Source: Syncephalis fuscata
Lineage: Eukaryota > Zoopagomycota > Zoopagomycetes > Zoopagales > Piptocephalidaceae
Direction of reading: 5' to 3'
Assembly: GCA_025786725.1 (NCBI GenBank)
Contig: JAHLTZ010000012.1
Location: forward strand, 434,001 to 498,000
Length of the DNA stretch: 64,000 nt
Within the stretch, counting starts at the first letter, position 1. Every line of letters starts with the position of its first letter. The translations under genes and the position numbers were made by a program. The notes beneath the pieces were generated by a model. The model saw nothing but the letters and a program-made list of their open reading frames with translations. It did not search any database and was not told the DNA's origin. Shown here in pieces: positions 39,803 through 52,289 of this stretch.

Positions 39803-42800
39803 TTATGCTATTTAATAAATAATAGGCCACATACGATATAATTAACATATCTGCCATTTTTGTATAATTATACCTACCTTCTATTAATACAAATCATTAA
39901 GCATTACAATACATAACATATATTTAATACTTGTTTGGTTAATATACAACTCCACTTACTGGCTATTAATATAAATTGGTAAGTATCCACAGCATATAGC
40001 ATGCAATTAGTATGTAGTTAGTTAGTATACAATATTATTTACCGCCTATCAGCATAAATTATTAAATATATCCAAGATGTAGCATATAATTAGTACATAT
40101 CCACTTACTGCATAATTTTACTTACCATCTATTAATACAAATTATTGAATATATAATGATATTAGATTAATGCATAGTTAATATAAAATGTCACTTACGG
40201 CCTATCAGTATAGGTTATTAAACACACACAACATATAGCATGCAATTAGTACATAGTTAGTTAATATACAATATCACTTACCAGCTATTAATACAGGTTA
40301 TTTAGCATGCAATGGTATTTAATTAATGCATAGTTAATATAAAATATTACTTACGACCTATTAATACAGGTCATTAAACATCCACAACGTATATCATGTA
40401 ATTAATACATATTTGCTAGTATATTATGTCACTTACGAGCTATCATTATAGATTATTAAACACCCACAACATATAGCATGTAATTAGTACATATCCACTC
40501 ACTGCATAATTTCACTTACCAACTATTAATACAAATTATTGAGCATGTAATAGTATTTAGTTAATGCATAATTAATAAATATAAAATTTCACTTACGAGC
40601 TATCCGTATAGGTTATTAAACATACACAACATATAGTATGTAATTAGTACATATTTGTTAGTATATAATGTCACTTACGACCTATCAATACAGGTTATTG
40701 AGTATTCACAACATATAGAATGCAATTAGTACGTAGTTAATTAATATACAATGTCACTTACGGCCTATTAACACAATTATCAAGCACACACAGCGCATAA
40801 CACATAATTAATGCATAATTGGTTGATACACAGTGTCACTTACCAACTATTAACACAATTATCAAGCACACACAGTGCATAACACATAATTAATGCATAA
40901 TTGGTTGATATACAACGTCACTTACTGGCTATTAACACAATCAGCAAGCACACACAGCGCATAACACATAATTAATGCATGATTGGTTGATATACAATGT
41001 CACTTACCGTCTATTGACACAATTATCAAGCACACATAGCGCATAACACATAATTAATGCATAATTGGTTGATATACAGTGTTACTTACTGCCTATTAAC
41101 ACAATCATCAAGCACACACAGCGCATAACACATAATTAATGCATAATTGGTTGATATATAATGTCACTTACCAACTATTAACACAATCAGAAAGCACACA
41201 CAGCGTATAACACATAATTAATGCATAATTGGTTGATATACAATGTCACTTACGAACTATTAACACAATCATCAAGCGCACACAGCGCATAACACATAAT
41301 TAATGCATAATTGGTTGATATACAATGTCACTTACTGGCTATTAACACAATCAGCAAGCACACACAGCGCATAACACATAATTAATGCATAATTGGTTTA
41401 TATACAATGTCACTTACCGTCTATTAACACAATTATCAAGCACACACAGTGCATAACACATAATTAATGCATAATTGGTTGATATACAGTGTTACTTACT
41501 GCCTATTAACACAATTATTAAGCACACACAGCGCATAACATATAATTAATACATAATTAGTTGATATATAGTGTTACTTACCGCCTATTAACACAATTAT
41601 CAAGCACACATAGCGCATAACATATAATTAATGCATAATTAGTTGATATACAGTGTTACTTACTGCCTATTAACACAATTATCAAGCACACACAGCGCAT
41701 AACACATAATTAATGCATAATTGGTCGATATACAATGTCACTTACCAACTATTAACACAATCATCAAGCACACACAGCGCATAACACATAATTAATGCAT
41801 AATTGGTCGATATACAATGTCACTTACCAACTATTAACACAATCATCAAGCACACACAGCGCATAACATATAATTAATACATAATTAGTTGATATATAGT
41901 GTTACTTACCGCCTATTAACACAATTATCAAGCACACACAGCGCATAACATATAATTAATGCATAATTAGTTGATATACATGTTACTTACTGCCTATTAA
42001 CACAATTATCAAGCACATACAGCGTATAACACATAATTAATGCATAATTAGTTGATATACAATGTTACTTACTGCCTATTAACACAATTATCAAACACAC
42101 ACAGCGCATAACACATAATTAATACATAATTGATTAATATACATGTTACTTACTGCCTATTAACACAATCATTAAGCACATACAGCGCATAACACATAAT
42201 TAATGCATAACTGGTTAATATACATGTCACTTACTGCCTATTAACACAATTATCAAGCACACACAGTGCATAACACATAATTAATGCATGATTGGTTAAT
42301 ATACATATCACTTACTGCCTATTAACACAATTATCAAGCACACACAGCGTATAACACATAATTAATGCATAATTGGTTGATATACAGTGTCACTTACCGC
42401 CTATTAACACAATTATCAAGCACACACAGCGCATAACACATAATTAATGCATAATTGGTTGATATACAATGTCACTTACGGCCTATTAACACAAGCAGCA
42501 AGCACACACAGCGCATAACACATAATTAATGCATAATTGGTTGATATACAATGTCACTTACCGCCTATTAACACAATCATTAAGCACACACAGCGCATAA
42601 CACATAATTAATGCATGATTGGTTAATATACAATGTCACTTACGGCCTATTAACACAATTATCAAGCACACACAGTGCATAACACATAATTAATGCATAA
42701 TTGGTCGATATACAATGTCACTTACTGTCTGTTAACACAATCATCAAGCACACACAGCGCATAACACATAATTAATGCATAATTGGTCGATATACAATGT

Positions 42801-43852
42801 CACTTACGATCTATTAACACAATTATCAAGCACATACAGCGTATAACACATAATTAATGCATAATTAGTTGATATACAATGTTACTTACTGCCTATTAAC
42901 ACAATTATCAAGCACATACAGCGCATAACACATAATTAATACATAATTGATTAATATACATGTTACTTACTGCCTATTAACACAATCATTAAGCACATAC
43001 AGCGCATAACACATAATTAATGCATAACTGGTTAATATACATGTCACTTACTGCCTATTAACACAATCATTAAGCACACACAGCGCATAACACATAATTA
43101 ATGCATAATTGGCCGATATACAATGTCACTTACGGCCTATTAACACAATCATCAAACACACACAGTGCATAGCATGTGGTTAGTACATAGCTAGTTAATA
43201 TACAATTTCACTCACGTTCTATCGATACAAATTATTAAACATACATCGGATAGCATGCCGTTAATGTCTAGTTGAGTTATAGACTACGTCACTTACGAGC
43301 TATCATTATAGATTGTTAAACATGATTTATATTATATGTTTAGCGCATAGCTGGTTAGTATATGATGCACTCACGATCTATCAGAGTTAAATTGGTAAAA
43401 ACAATATTTGATTAAATAAATGAATTATTGTTATTACCGTAGCTTACCTCCTATTGATGCAAATGCAGCACATTAGTATCATCAATGTAATATCAATTTA
43501 TTGCTTTATGTTAAACCTACTTTTAGCCAATGGCGCTGGTTGACCCATTGTATATTAAAACAATAATTAATCAGCATATCAGTAAATAGTTATAATCAAT
43601 ACTTACCGACTGTTTATGCGTGTGTTGATTGTGTGTATGGCAATATTCAATAAGTGTTGGAACAATAGTTCATAATCATGGCTTACCGGCTAATACCATC
43701 ATCGGTTAAATATAATGTTAGTAAGCGTATCAAATTCCAAATTTATTGCAAAACATACCACGACGGATTTGGTTTGGTTTAGCATCCACCATGGCAGTAT
43801 TGACCACGAAAGCCACAACGAGGGTGCAGACGACGGCAATAGAAAGCTTCAT
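39803..43852 (-). CDS. secreted peptide gene built of about 47 single-codon (3-nt) exons
   Basis: Exon 1 (43852-43759) encodes a signal peptide, MKLSIAVVCTLVVAFVVNTA, then MVDA-KPNQIRR, and stops one base into the next codon before GTATGT. Intron 1 has a perfect TACTAAC. Thereafter come 3-nt exons between AG and GT. Low coordinates of each, in transcript order: 43687, 43607, 43448, 43375, 43297, 43216, 43134, 43052, 42971, 42890, 42808, 42726, 42644, 42562, 42480, 42398, 42316, 42235, 42154, 42073, 41991, 41910, 41828, 41746, 41664, 41582, 41500, 41418, 41336, 41254, 41172, 41090, 41008, 40926, 40844, 40762, 40679, 40597, 40520, 40437, 40355, 40282, 40199, 40126, 40043, 39960, 39878. A 15-nt exon (43535-43521) probably lies after the second. 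All introns are phase 1. The product is basic, Ser/Gly-rich, with dibasic sites, about 84 residues. The terminal exon (CA then TAA, 39807-39803) is the nearest option and is uncertain. Splicing is inferred, not shown. Confidence 0.65.
39878..43220 (-). repeat. tandem array of about 82-bp intron-plus-triplet units
   Basis: From about 43,136 to 40,762 the unit is 81-82 bp and near-identical: donor GTAAGTGACATTGTATATCA, then ATTATGCATTAATTATGTGT, GTGTGTGCTTGATAATTGTG and acceptor TTAATAG, followed by the variable triplet. Towards both ends (40,680-39,878 and 43,690-43,216) units diverge and spacing ranges 72-83 bp, as expected for an array that expands in its middle. Triplets by hand count: GCA 11, GCC 5, GCG 5, TTG 5, CCA 3, CTC 3, the rest once or twice. 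They are about 66% G+C in strongly AT-rich surroundings. Confidence 0.92.
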
Positions 43853-43990
43853 GATGATATTGATTTGTTGAAACAAACAATTAGAATAGACAATAAATTG
43901 TATTTGGCAGAAAGTAGATAATAGTGAGTATTTGGCAGAAAGTAGATTGTGATGATGATGCTACTAGCTAGCTGCGTGTATTGTGTAGGC

Positions 43991-43998
43991 TATTTAAA
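43991..43998 (-). promoter_or_regulatory. TATA-like box of the micro-exon gene (TTTAAATA)
   Basis: TTTAAATA on the minus strand, about 140 bp before ATG 43852. The leader between them carries a duplicated 19-bp word, TATTTGGCAGAAAGTAGAT on the plus strand, at about 43901 and 43928. Confidence 0.4.
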
Positions 43999-44039
43999 CC
44001 CATTATTATGATGGGACAACAACATGCTACGCTGTATAG

Positions 44040-44560
44040 AATATACCATTGATGTACAATGTGAACCAATGACGATGCATCTACATGGAGGCTTGAAGCA
44101 TACGTATAAGATCCTATCAATGGCATGTAGTGTGCAGCCAAGCCTTTAATTTAGCCTGTCCAGCATTTACACAAATGGCACAACAATCTCAATCATCCAA
44201 CACATATTTGGTAGAAATCCATTTATTGATGTGTACTGTTCTTTTACACACAACTCGGCCATGCGATGCAAATTGCATCTATTGGTTCTAAAGAGACAGC
44301 AAGGATGCATCGCTGTGATTTTGCTTCAGCTTGCTCGGAGTTACACAGATAAGGCGACAATCTCAAGCATCCAGTACACATGGAATAGAAATGTGCCTAT
44401 TAATCTCTACTGTGTTGTATCACGCGGTTTGGCTACACAAAACAGAGTCTATTGGTCCTCAGAAATAGTAATGATGCATCGCTGTGCATTTGCCGTCGGT
44501 TTACAAAAATCTCAATTTCCAATATCTGCATGCACCACAAACAGCGTGTAGCTCACGAGA
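44040..44560. repeat. three imperfect copies of a roughly 170-230-bp sequence
   Basis: Shared words recur in order: GATGCATC at 44074, 44304 and 44472, TCTATTGGTTC/TCC near 44277 and 44449, and CAATCTCAATCATCCA/CAATCTCAAGCATCCA/AAATCTCAATTTCC at about 44186, 44358 and 44506. The open plus-strand frame at 44231-44551 runs across the copies and has no family resemblance. Confidence 0.5.
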
Positions 44561-46442
44561 TATCTCACTGATGTTAAGCAGCCTTTTTGGATTCTTTTGT
44601 ACCAAATCAATGCTAGTCAGTTGAGCCAGCAAACTGTATTTTATCTACTTACAAATAGCTGTAATCCTTCTTAATAGCTAGTAAATAAGAATCTCTTACT
44701 CAAACAGCGCATAACAGCAGCATTAATGCATTGGGTTTGTATTTCTTTACATACATCTACCATCATGCATAAACTAGTTATGGCTTTTTGTGTCATGAAA
44801 ATATATCGTTTGGTTCGCACATGCGTTCAATTTAGCATTGCGGCTTGGTTACAAAAATAAGCAGTTTCTTTTTAGCACAGTGCTACTATATGTTGATACA
44901 GGCTGTGTTGTTATTCATGAAATACTTTTATTAATTATTGACTGTTAAGCAAGTGCATTTTAATAGTAAACACTGTGCTTACCTATTTATGCCGCTGGCT
45001 ACCTGACATTGAAATAGTGAAGCCAATCGAATGATATGCAGCTATACGTACAAATATCAAGGCTATGTCTATCAAATTGCCCTAGTCTGATATGTTCAGC
45101 TTTAATTGTGTCACATCAGTGCATGATACATCAAGTAGTAGCAATTCTACTGTGCACATGACTTACACAGTAGCAGCTTGATTAAAATAACAGGCCTGCA
45201 ATTTGAAATTTGCATTAGAGGCTAGGCATTTGGATTGTATTTTTGCATCCTGCAACCCAACACTAGTGGTAAATTGTGCAACTTGTAACCATTTTGGTGA
45301 TATTGTCCACTAATTGCAATATTTGCTGTCTGTCTTTCTCTATACTTCTGTGCATCAAACGTCATTTTCTAAATAATATGGAAACGAGCAATATTTAAAT
45401 ACAATTTAGTTATTTAGTTGGTATTATAGCGTATATGGCCATATGTATTAGTCACAGCCACTGAGTGTTATCGATAACTAATGGCTAGTTACTGTGCTTA
45501 CTGCTCGTTATCGGTACTACATCGATGTCTAATATTACATTTGTGGTTTGTCTGTATTAACATACTAGTTTTATGTTTTTTAAAAAGTTGTAAAAAGCAA
45601 TAGTCAAGCAAAAAATAGGTATTTGAGGTAATAAAAAGAGAAAGCTTATTGCGTGATAGTTTCCGTCATAAACAACAAAATTTTATGTTAAAAAAGCAAC
45701 CAAATAACATATATAAAGTGCAGATAAATATTTAGTAAATAATACTGTAAATATGAATAAAAAGCAAGAGAGAGATGTCTTTGTTGCGTAGACTACTAAT
45801 TAAATAAAACTAAGCTTTTACTTAAATTTCTCAATTTTAACAATATAAAGTCTAACTACCACCTAAAAATGCAGTATCCTATATATTTTGAGACCACCTG
45901 CCATTGCAATTTCAAGTTCTGTCTTTTGTATCTTCTTGTTAATAGTTGGCACTTACTCTAGTCTTTCTCTTACCTTTCTGCATATTGGGCTCTAATATTT
46001 CTCTTGCCTTAATATTATATTTATATATTTTATATAATTATTAATCATTAGTATTTAATGGCATTTTATTTACTTGGCAAGTAATAACCATTAAATAACA
46101 ACGATATCATTAATGTTAATAATGCAAACATTTAGAACATGTCTATATTCGCTTATTCATTCTTTCTTCATGTTATCAATAAACTAACTTCTTCTAGTAA
46201 ATGGCTAATATGGACTAGACATCATTATGTAACACGCGATGCTGCTTTACTGATAAGCCATAGCTATATTCACCTTTCTAAATTTCTTATATATGATTAT
46301 TAAAAGTTTTAATCAATGGCAATGATTATTTTTATTTTTATATAAAGTGTATTAATGTTATTACTACTATTACTAGAACAAATGACGCTCATTACAATGA
46401 TTTGCGTTTACAGCAAAGTAAAAAGATAATCTTATTTTACAT
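44561..46442. other. intergenic region
   Basis: About 1.9 kb of AT-rich DNA between the micro-exon locus and the channel gene. No gene, repeat or RNA recognised. Confidence 0.45.
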
Positions 46443-49400
46443 TTACTTGTCTGCCTCATCGTCTTCATCATGGCTGCCATTGCTTGATTGGCAGCTTGTC
46501 ATGCCTACACTTGTCATGCCCAGACTTGTCATACCCAAATTTGTCGTACTTGGTTCATAATCTGCAACCATATTGGCAGGGAAACCGCCCAGCCATTGAT
46601 ATTGTGATGGTATGAAATAGCCATTTCTGTCAAATGCACCAATACGACCATCGTGTCTAGATCGTGAGCTGATAAGCGCAGTTTCCATCTCAACAGTGGC
46701 GTCCAAATCAAGTAGACGTCGTGTAGGATTGTTGGGTAGCCATAGACGCCAAGAAAGTGGCCGAATAACATCGGGATCAACATAGACGTCCTCGTCAATA
46801 TCACCGGTAAGATCTTGATGATAACGCCGACAAGACACGTGGCGCCGTTGAGGTGTGTAAGGATTTGGATAAGCTTCACCATGTGGGCCATGACCTGTAA
46901 CAAGATCAGCTCGCACATCCATCGTTGGGCTACTCGACGAAACAGATCGGTCGGGTACGGTACTTGCACCACCGTTATTCGCTTGATTACTGGCAAGGGA
47001 CTGACCACCTAATTCGCTTAGATGTGGCGATAATCCAAGCCCATTTGAGTTCTCAGTAAGTGGTGATGGAATCTGCACAGTAAGTGGCCGATGTAGATCA
47101 AGGGAAACACGCCGATGTATTTGCTGTCTAGTGGATAGCCGACCTTTTTCTTGATGATTGCTACTTGAGTGGTTCAGTGGACGGCTACTTCCTTGTTGGG
47201 ACGATGCCCGATTAAGACGACGATATGCCGGTAGACCATCATTGTTATAATTAGTAGTATTACTATTGTTTGTAAATGGTCGCAAAGGCCAATGGAATCG
47301 TCGGGGATTAGCAGCTAAAGCAGGTGTTGTTGATGCAGTAGATGCGGTGTTAGCCGTATCAGTACGTTGCATCGCTAAACCCATATCGGCCGATGCAGCC
47401 GAGTCGACACGTTGCCGTATCGGATAGAATGCATCTACATACTGCATTTCTGGACGGTCATCGCTATTTACCATCTTGTCGGCATTGGGATAAGGCGATG
47501 GCAGTAAATCGTCTGAATTTAAGCTTGATAGCTCGCCTTCTTCTTTGGCATCTGCCGGAGATAAATGCGTGTGTGCGCTAGTCTTTTCTATAGACTCGTG
47601 CTGTTCTGCAGTATGTCCATTCGAACTATGCGTGGCTATAGAGCCCGGCCCGGACGAATGAAGTCCAGGCCCACCGTAGTTATCGACATTGTTCGTAAAC
47701 CGCATAATTGCTTGATTTCGTACTGTATCCAAAGGTGGCTGTGGTGTAGGCTCAGAGCCTGTGCACGGTGAACCTTGCATAAAACTGACGACATCAACGC
47801 CACCTCCTCGTTTGGCATCGGTAATTACTGGACGGCCATCAAGTGCCACGCTTTCATCGCCTACATGTGCGTGTGTCCGATCAACAACCATAACACCAGT
47901 ATCCCGTAGCGATTCAAGGGGAATATACTTGATACGACGATAGAAGCTTTTGTGGCACCAAAGAAGAAACGCAATGGTTAGTACAATAGGCGGTGCTAAG
48001 GCTATGCTGGCATAAGTCATCTCTTTCAGCGTAAGAACGCCAATCATTGTAAGATGTACAAGGAGTAGACTGCTAACGGTATAGGTAAATGCTTTACGCC
48101 AGTAACGGCCACCAGTCTCGTAACGACGTACGTAAGCATAGGCAAATTGATGTTTAAATACAAGATAGGCTGTGGCAAAATAAATTGCTCCAAATATCAA
48201 GATAAGCGGATTAATAACTGCGTATATCATAGCAATAACGAGCATAAGAATATGCAATGGAAAATAATAGAAATAAGGGAAACTCATTGGTGATGTTCGC
48301 TGTTGAAATGTACGCGGTGCATTGCGTATTATTCCCGAGGTCATAAGGATAGCGTAGATAAATGGAACAAATAGTTGTAATAATTCGAGTGAGTGAATAC
48401 ATGTACTAAACACGATATAGTTAATAAAAAATGTTGCTCCCTAAATAATAATACAAATTAGTCAATTAGTTAATTAGTAGTTAGTAATCTATTTGTTATC
48501 AATAATAATAGTTTGTTATTTACCTGTGGAATTACTTTGCCTAATGTATCATAAATGCTTTGTTTACCAGATAAAACATCAGCAAAAGAGTCGAGAAAAG
48601 TACGGCCTAGCAGAAATACAATAACAATATTGAAAATAGCAAATAGATAATAACGACGTAATGTAACCGCTTCAACAGCCGAATAAGTAGGTAGCGATTC
48701 AGCACGTTCCGATATATCTATTTTATAATAATTGTTATTAGCATTATAAACACTAATATTGGTTATTAATTAATACTTACGAAGCAAGATATAAGGCAGA
48801 ATTGACATGAGCAGTGCAATAATTAATGTTGGCAGTGTATTTTTTATAAATGCCGCCAAATACGGCACTTCCCTATTCAGCCGTTCAAGTATATCGGTTC
48901 CTCCCGCGAGTTTATCAAAATTAGTCAGTACAAGTACACTGGACATAATAAAGAACCAAAATACTGTTAATACACTATAAATAATAAATAATTATTAGTA
49001 GTCAAATATAACAACAGTATATAGGCGTGTAACTTACGAAACAGCAATGTTAACCGTTGTTCTGCGTGCTCGTCGAGATGTTAGATTAACCTTATGATTT
49101 TGCCAAATAATATCACGTGGTGTTGGCGCCATACGAATACGGCATCGGCTGGCATCAACACTAATAAGACTTTGTGCACATAGTTGTGCCGAAGCAGGAT
49201 GTACAAATGTAACAAATCCAGTAGCTGTAGGCTTTGCATCTCGTACATAGGATGCACGCAACTCAGCTACACGTCGATCCTGTTTGTTAAACTTGCGTAG
49301 ATGATAATCAATGGCTGGCTGTTGACGAGCTGGATGAGACCGTACACTTAAACGCATTGGCTGAAATGGATCAAGTGCTTCACGTGGCAGTTGGCTCAAT

Positions 49401-50678
49401 GTACGCCAAATGTCAAAATTGCTATCATGATCCATTGATGCATTTGGATCCAATAGAAAAGCGTTTCCGTGTCTATTTCTTGTGGCTGCAGTTAAGATAT
49501 TTGTAGATGCACGACGCATCACAGCACTTGATGGGCCAGGTGAATTTATACCCATGGCCCGGGATATTGTTGAAAGCATTGATGGTCTTTCCTCAATGTT
49601 AGGGGTCGGCCTTGCTGCCTCTCCAATACGCAGGGGAGATGACGACATTAGATCGCCCACAGTATCCTCAGCATTGGCCAATGAATCTGCGTGTTGTTGG
49701 CTAACTGTAGTAGTAATGGCAGCAGCAGCAGCATCTTCACGATTGCATGGACCATTTCCTGAACTATTACGTCGTTCATGCGTTCGTGTCTCCACCGCAC
49801 TTAAAATATTACAGGCCAGCTCAATATGCAATTGCTCCAGCTCCATAAGATGTTGTTCACGCCTTGCTAAACGTCGGTGTAATTTACCAGAACTTCGTAG
49901 CACTACCGCTTTCTCAACCTGTCCAATGCCCAAACTAGTAAAATGGTGTCGTAGCTTGTCATCGGTTCGCAAGTGCTTTGGCAGCTCGGTGACCATAACT
50001 GTTCTGGCGCATAGCATGCCATCACGTACACGGCTTAAATTGAATTCACGACATAAATGTTCATACGCACACATGTCGCGGTAGAATAGCCATATTGTAA
50101 GTGCGGTAAATACGTAGATTAGAATCATATGGACATAAAGCACAGGTTCCTTATTGGGAATCTGCGACATGGAAAATATTTCGAGCTCTACGGGCTGTCC
50201 AGCATCTTCGTTTGTGCCATTATGGTGTAATCTAATATGGCTACTACCGCGATTCAATGGCATCAATGCACAGCCAATAATTAGCGTTGAAATGAGCATC
50301 AATCGAAAAGATGTCTTTAAATAACGCAGATGCATCACTGTGTCGAGACCAGTGTGTGATAGCATAAAATCCTCCGATAACTTTAACGTAGCGGGAATCC
50401 ATTGAAACAAGCCCGCTGGAATAGGCGGAGTGGCATTTCTAATATTGAAAATGCGCGCACACATACGCCCACCATTAATTAGATAATTATCCCAGTATTC
50501 ATTCACATACTTACTTGGTTAATCTACACCTTGGCGTGTACAGATGTGCCAATCGTTTAGTACGGCGTACTACCTCGAATGCAGCCACGGACAAAATCGT
50601 AATGCCCCAAGAAATACCCAGTTGTGTTCCGAGGCCTATAAACGATGCATTATACACGCGTGCATCAATCGACGCCAT
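46443..50678 (-). CDS. CSC1/OSCA-type (DUF221, RSN1_7TM) cation channel
   Basis: Plasma-membrane osmosensitive, calcium-permeable channel family. The start is ATG 50678 (MASIDARVYNASFIGLGTQL, GISWGITILSVAAFEVV, the first membrane segment). The next exon has two more membrane segments (LMLISTLIIGCALMPL and VLYVHMILIYVFTALTIWLF) and then a long cytosolic domain with RTVMVTELPKHLRTDDKLRH, the RNA-binding-like fold of the family, closed by DIIWQNHKVN. The RSN1_7TM region follows: TVFWFFIMSSVLVLTNFDKL, FIKNTLPTLIIALLMSILPY, LRRYYLFAIFNIVIVFLLGR, VIPQGATFFINYIVFSTCIH and later segments to LAPPIVLTIAFLLWCHKSFY. The C-terminal 400 residues are Ser/Asn-rich and end SHDEDDEADK. Four introns; the frame is intact. 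Confidence 0.93.
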
Positions 50679-51521
50679 TCTTGGCGTAGTATATGTATAT
50701 GGCCTGCTTTGCCAATGCTAGCTGAACTGATTCCTTGACTAGTAATTTAATAATAAAAGTTCAAACAAAGCCACGTTAAATATGAATGCCAAGAGATTAA
50801 ATGCCTTAATCCAGCTAAACAATAGCTATTGAATATTACTATGCTCACGATGTAGAGAATGCCTAGAACTATAGTTGAAGTGATGTCAACTGGCGAAGGA
50901 TGCAATGACAATAACAATAATGACTATTACGACTATTACTACAGCAGTAATAGTAGCGTTAGGAACAAATGAAAAGGGGCCGTAACAGAGGGATAAAGTA
51001 AGAGTGAACAAGATGAGATTTGTTTAAAAAAGCCAAGAAATTCTTGTCGGTGGTAAACAAATAGAAGCGGTCCAGATTGCACGGCGGGATTAAAAATAAT
51101 AAAGTATATAGTAAAAAAGTAGCGTGGTAGAGTAGGAGTTGTTTTTAAGGAAGAGAGAAAAGTTTGTTATAGAAAAGGAAGAATGTGGTGCTGCATTGAC
51201 ATGTATATGTCTAAACAAACGCACCTATCCTACAGCCATAACTATCGTTGTTGTCGTCGTGCACTGGAAACAGTGAGGTCCAGATAGTTACCGTGGTGGA
51301 TAACAAGATTTACAATAGACACTAGATCAATTGGAAGTGAGGAGTAAGACAAGGTGAAAAAAGGGGTCACCAACTGCAAATGCTGTGACCATTTATAGTC
51401 TCATATTTCTTAATAAATATATTCGATGGATATATTAGATTTGTAAACGTTTGTTATGTTTAACGTTGCTATTGCTACTATTGTTATTACTGCCATTGAT
51501 ACTATTAATAATATCATTATG
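50679..51521. other. upstream region of the channel gene
   Basis: Promoter and spacer; some GA-rich stretches around 50990-51160 and nothing coding. Confidence 0.4.
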
Positions 51522-51829
51522 GTCTAAATTAATGCCTAATCCGCCGACTTTTGTTGTTAATAGAAATAGGAATACATTGTCACTGTGATTGAATTCGTGA
51601 ATAAGTGATGCTCTTGTTTGTATCGGTGTATTGCCATCCATACGACGATACTCATAGTCTATACATGTCATTTGTTACTATTATTATTATTATTATGGCT
51701 TATATACACTTACTCTTTTCTGATATTGGCTTTTCTAATATATCGAGCATTATACGTGTTTGAGAAAATAGTAGAACACGATGACCTCGTTGTTGCCATT
51801 GTTCTAATAGCATGACTAATACGCGCATC
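51522..51829 (-). pseudogene. duplicated fragment of the CSB/Rad26 gene
   Basis: About 305 bp nearly identical to 59673-59977, same orientation, covering parts of two exons and the intron between them. It encodes [20 protein letters not shown] and [20 protein letters not shown] ... [10 protein letters not shown] of the helicase C-terminal domain. Flanks are unrelated. It differs by a few substitutions (LEKPISEK against LEKTISEK). It also retains one base that the full gene copy lacks (CAACAACGAGG against CAACACGAGG). Confidence 0.85.
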
Positions 51830-52289
51830 AAAGCTATTTACTTTGTGCTCTCTACTTTTTTAGGAATAAAGATATGGACTCAAACTTTACTCCAATTTGT
51901 TCTCCAAAAATCACACTTATTACGCCATACAACATGGCAAATCAAATTTAGAAGAATGTTTGTATTTATAGATATTTTATTTAATAATCAATAAGAGTTG
52001 TTGCTTATTTACTGAATCTAATGCTTGAAAGTTCAGTTGTCAATTATAATATTATGCACCATAATAATGGCACTTGTTTATGCGTTGATATCCATCCTTC
52101 TTATTTTACCAGTGACATTGTTCTATGGATATACTTGTCTTTATTGTTTGTTATCTATTCTTCTTATTACAGCCATTGTTTTACTGATGACATTCTATAA
52201 TCATATTTGCTTTTATGCTATTGCTTTTTATTCTTTCTTTTATTCCATCACTTGAACAATTCCCTCATTAGTATTCTAATTTGTTCATA

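Noticed and set aside
39878-43220. CRISPR-like array (regular repeats with short variable parts)
   Set aside because: The variable part is three bases, the repeats are intron-like on one strand, the genome is eukaryotic and no cas genes are present.
39878-43220. Plain minisatellite with no coding role
   Set aside because: Not excluded, but the constant 3-nt length between AG and GT, retained splice signals in diverged units, GC-rich triplets and an upstream signal-peptide exon in the right phase argue against it.
46529-47008. Second frame inside the channel gene's C-terminal region
   Set aside because: Shadow of the intact 656-codon exon in another frame.
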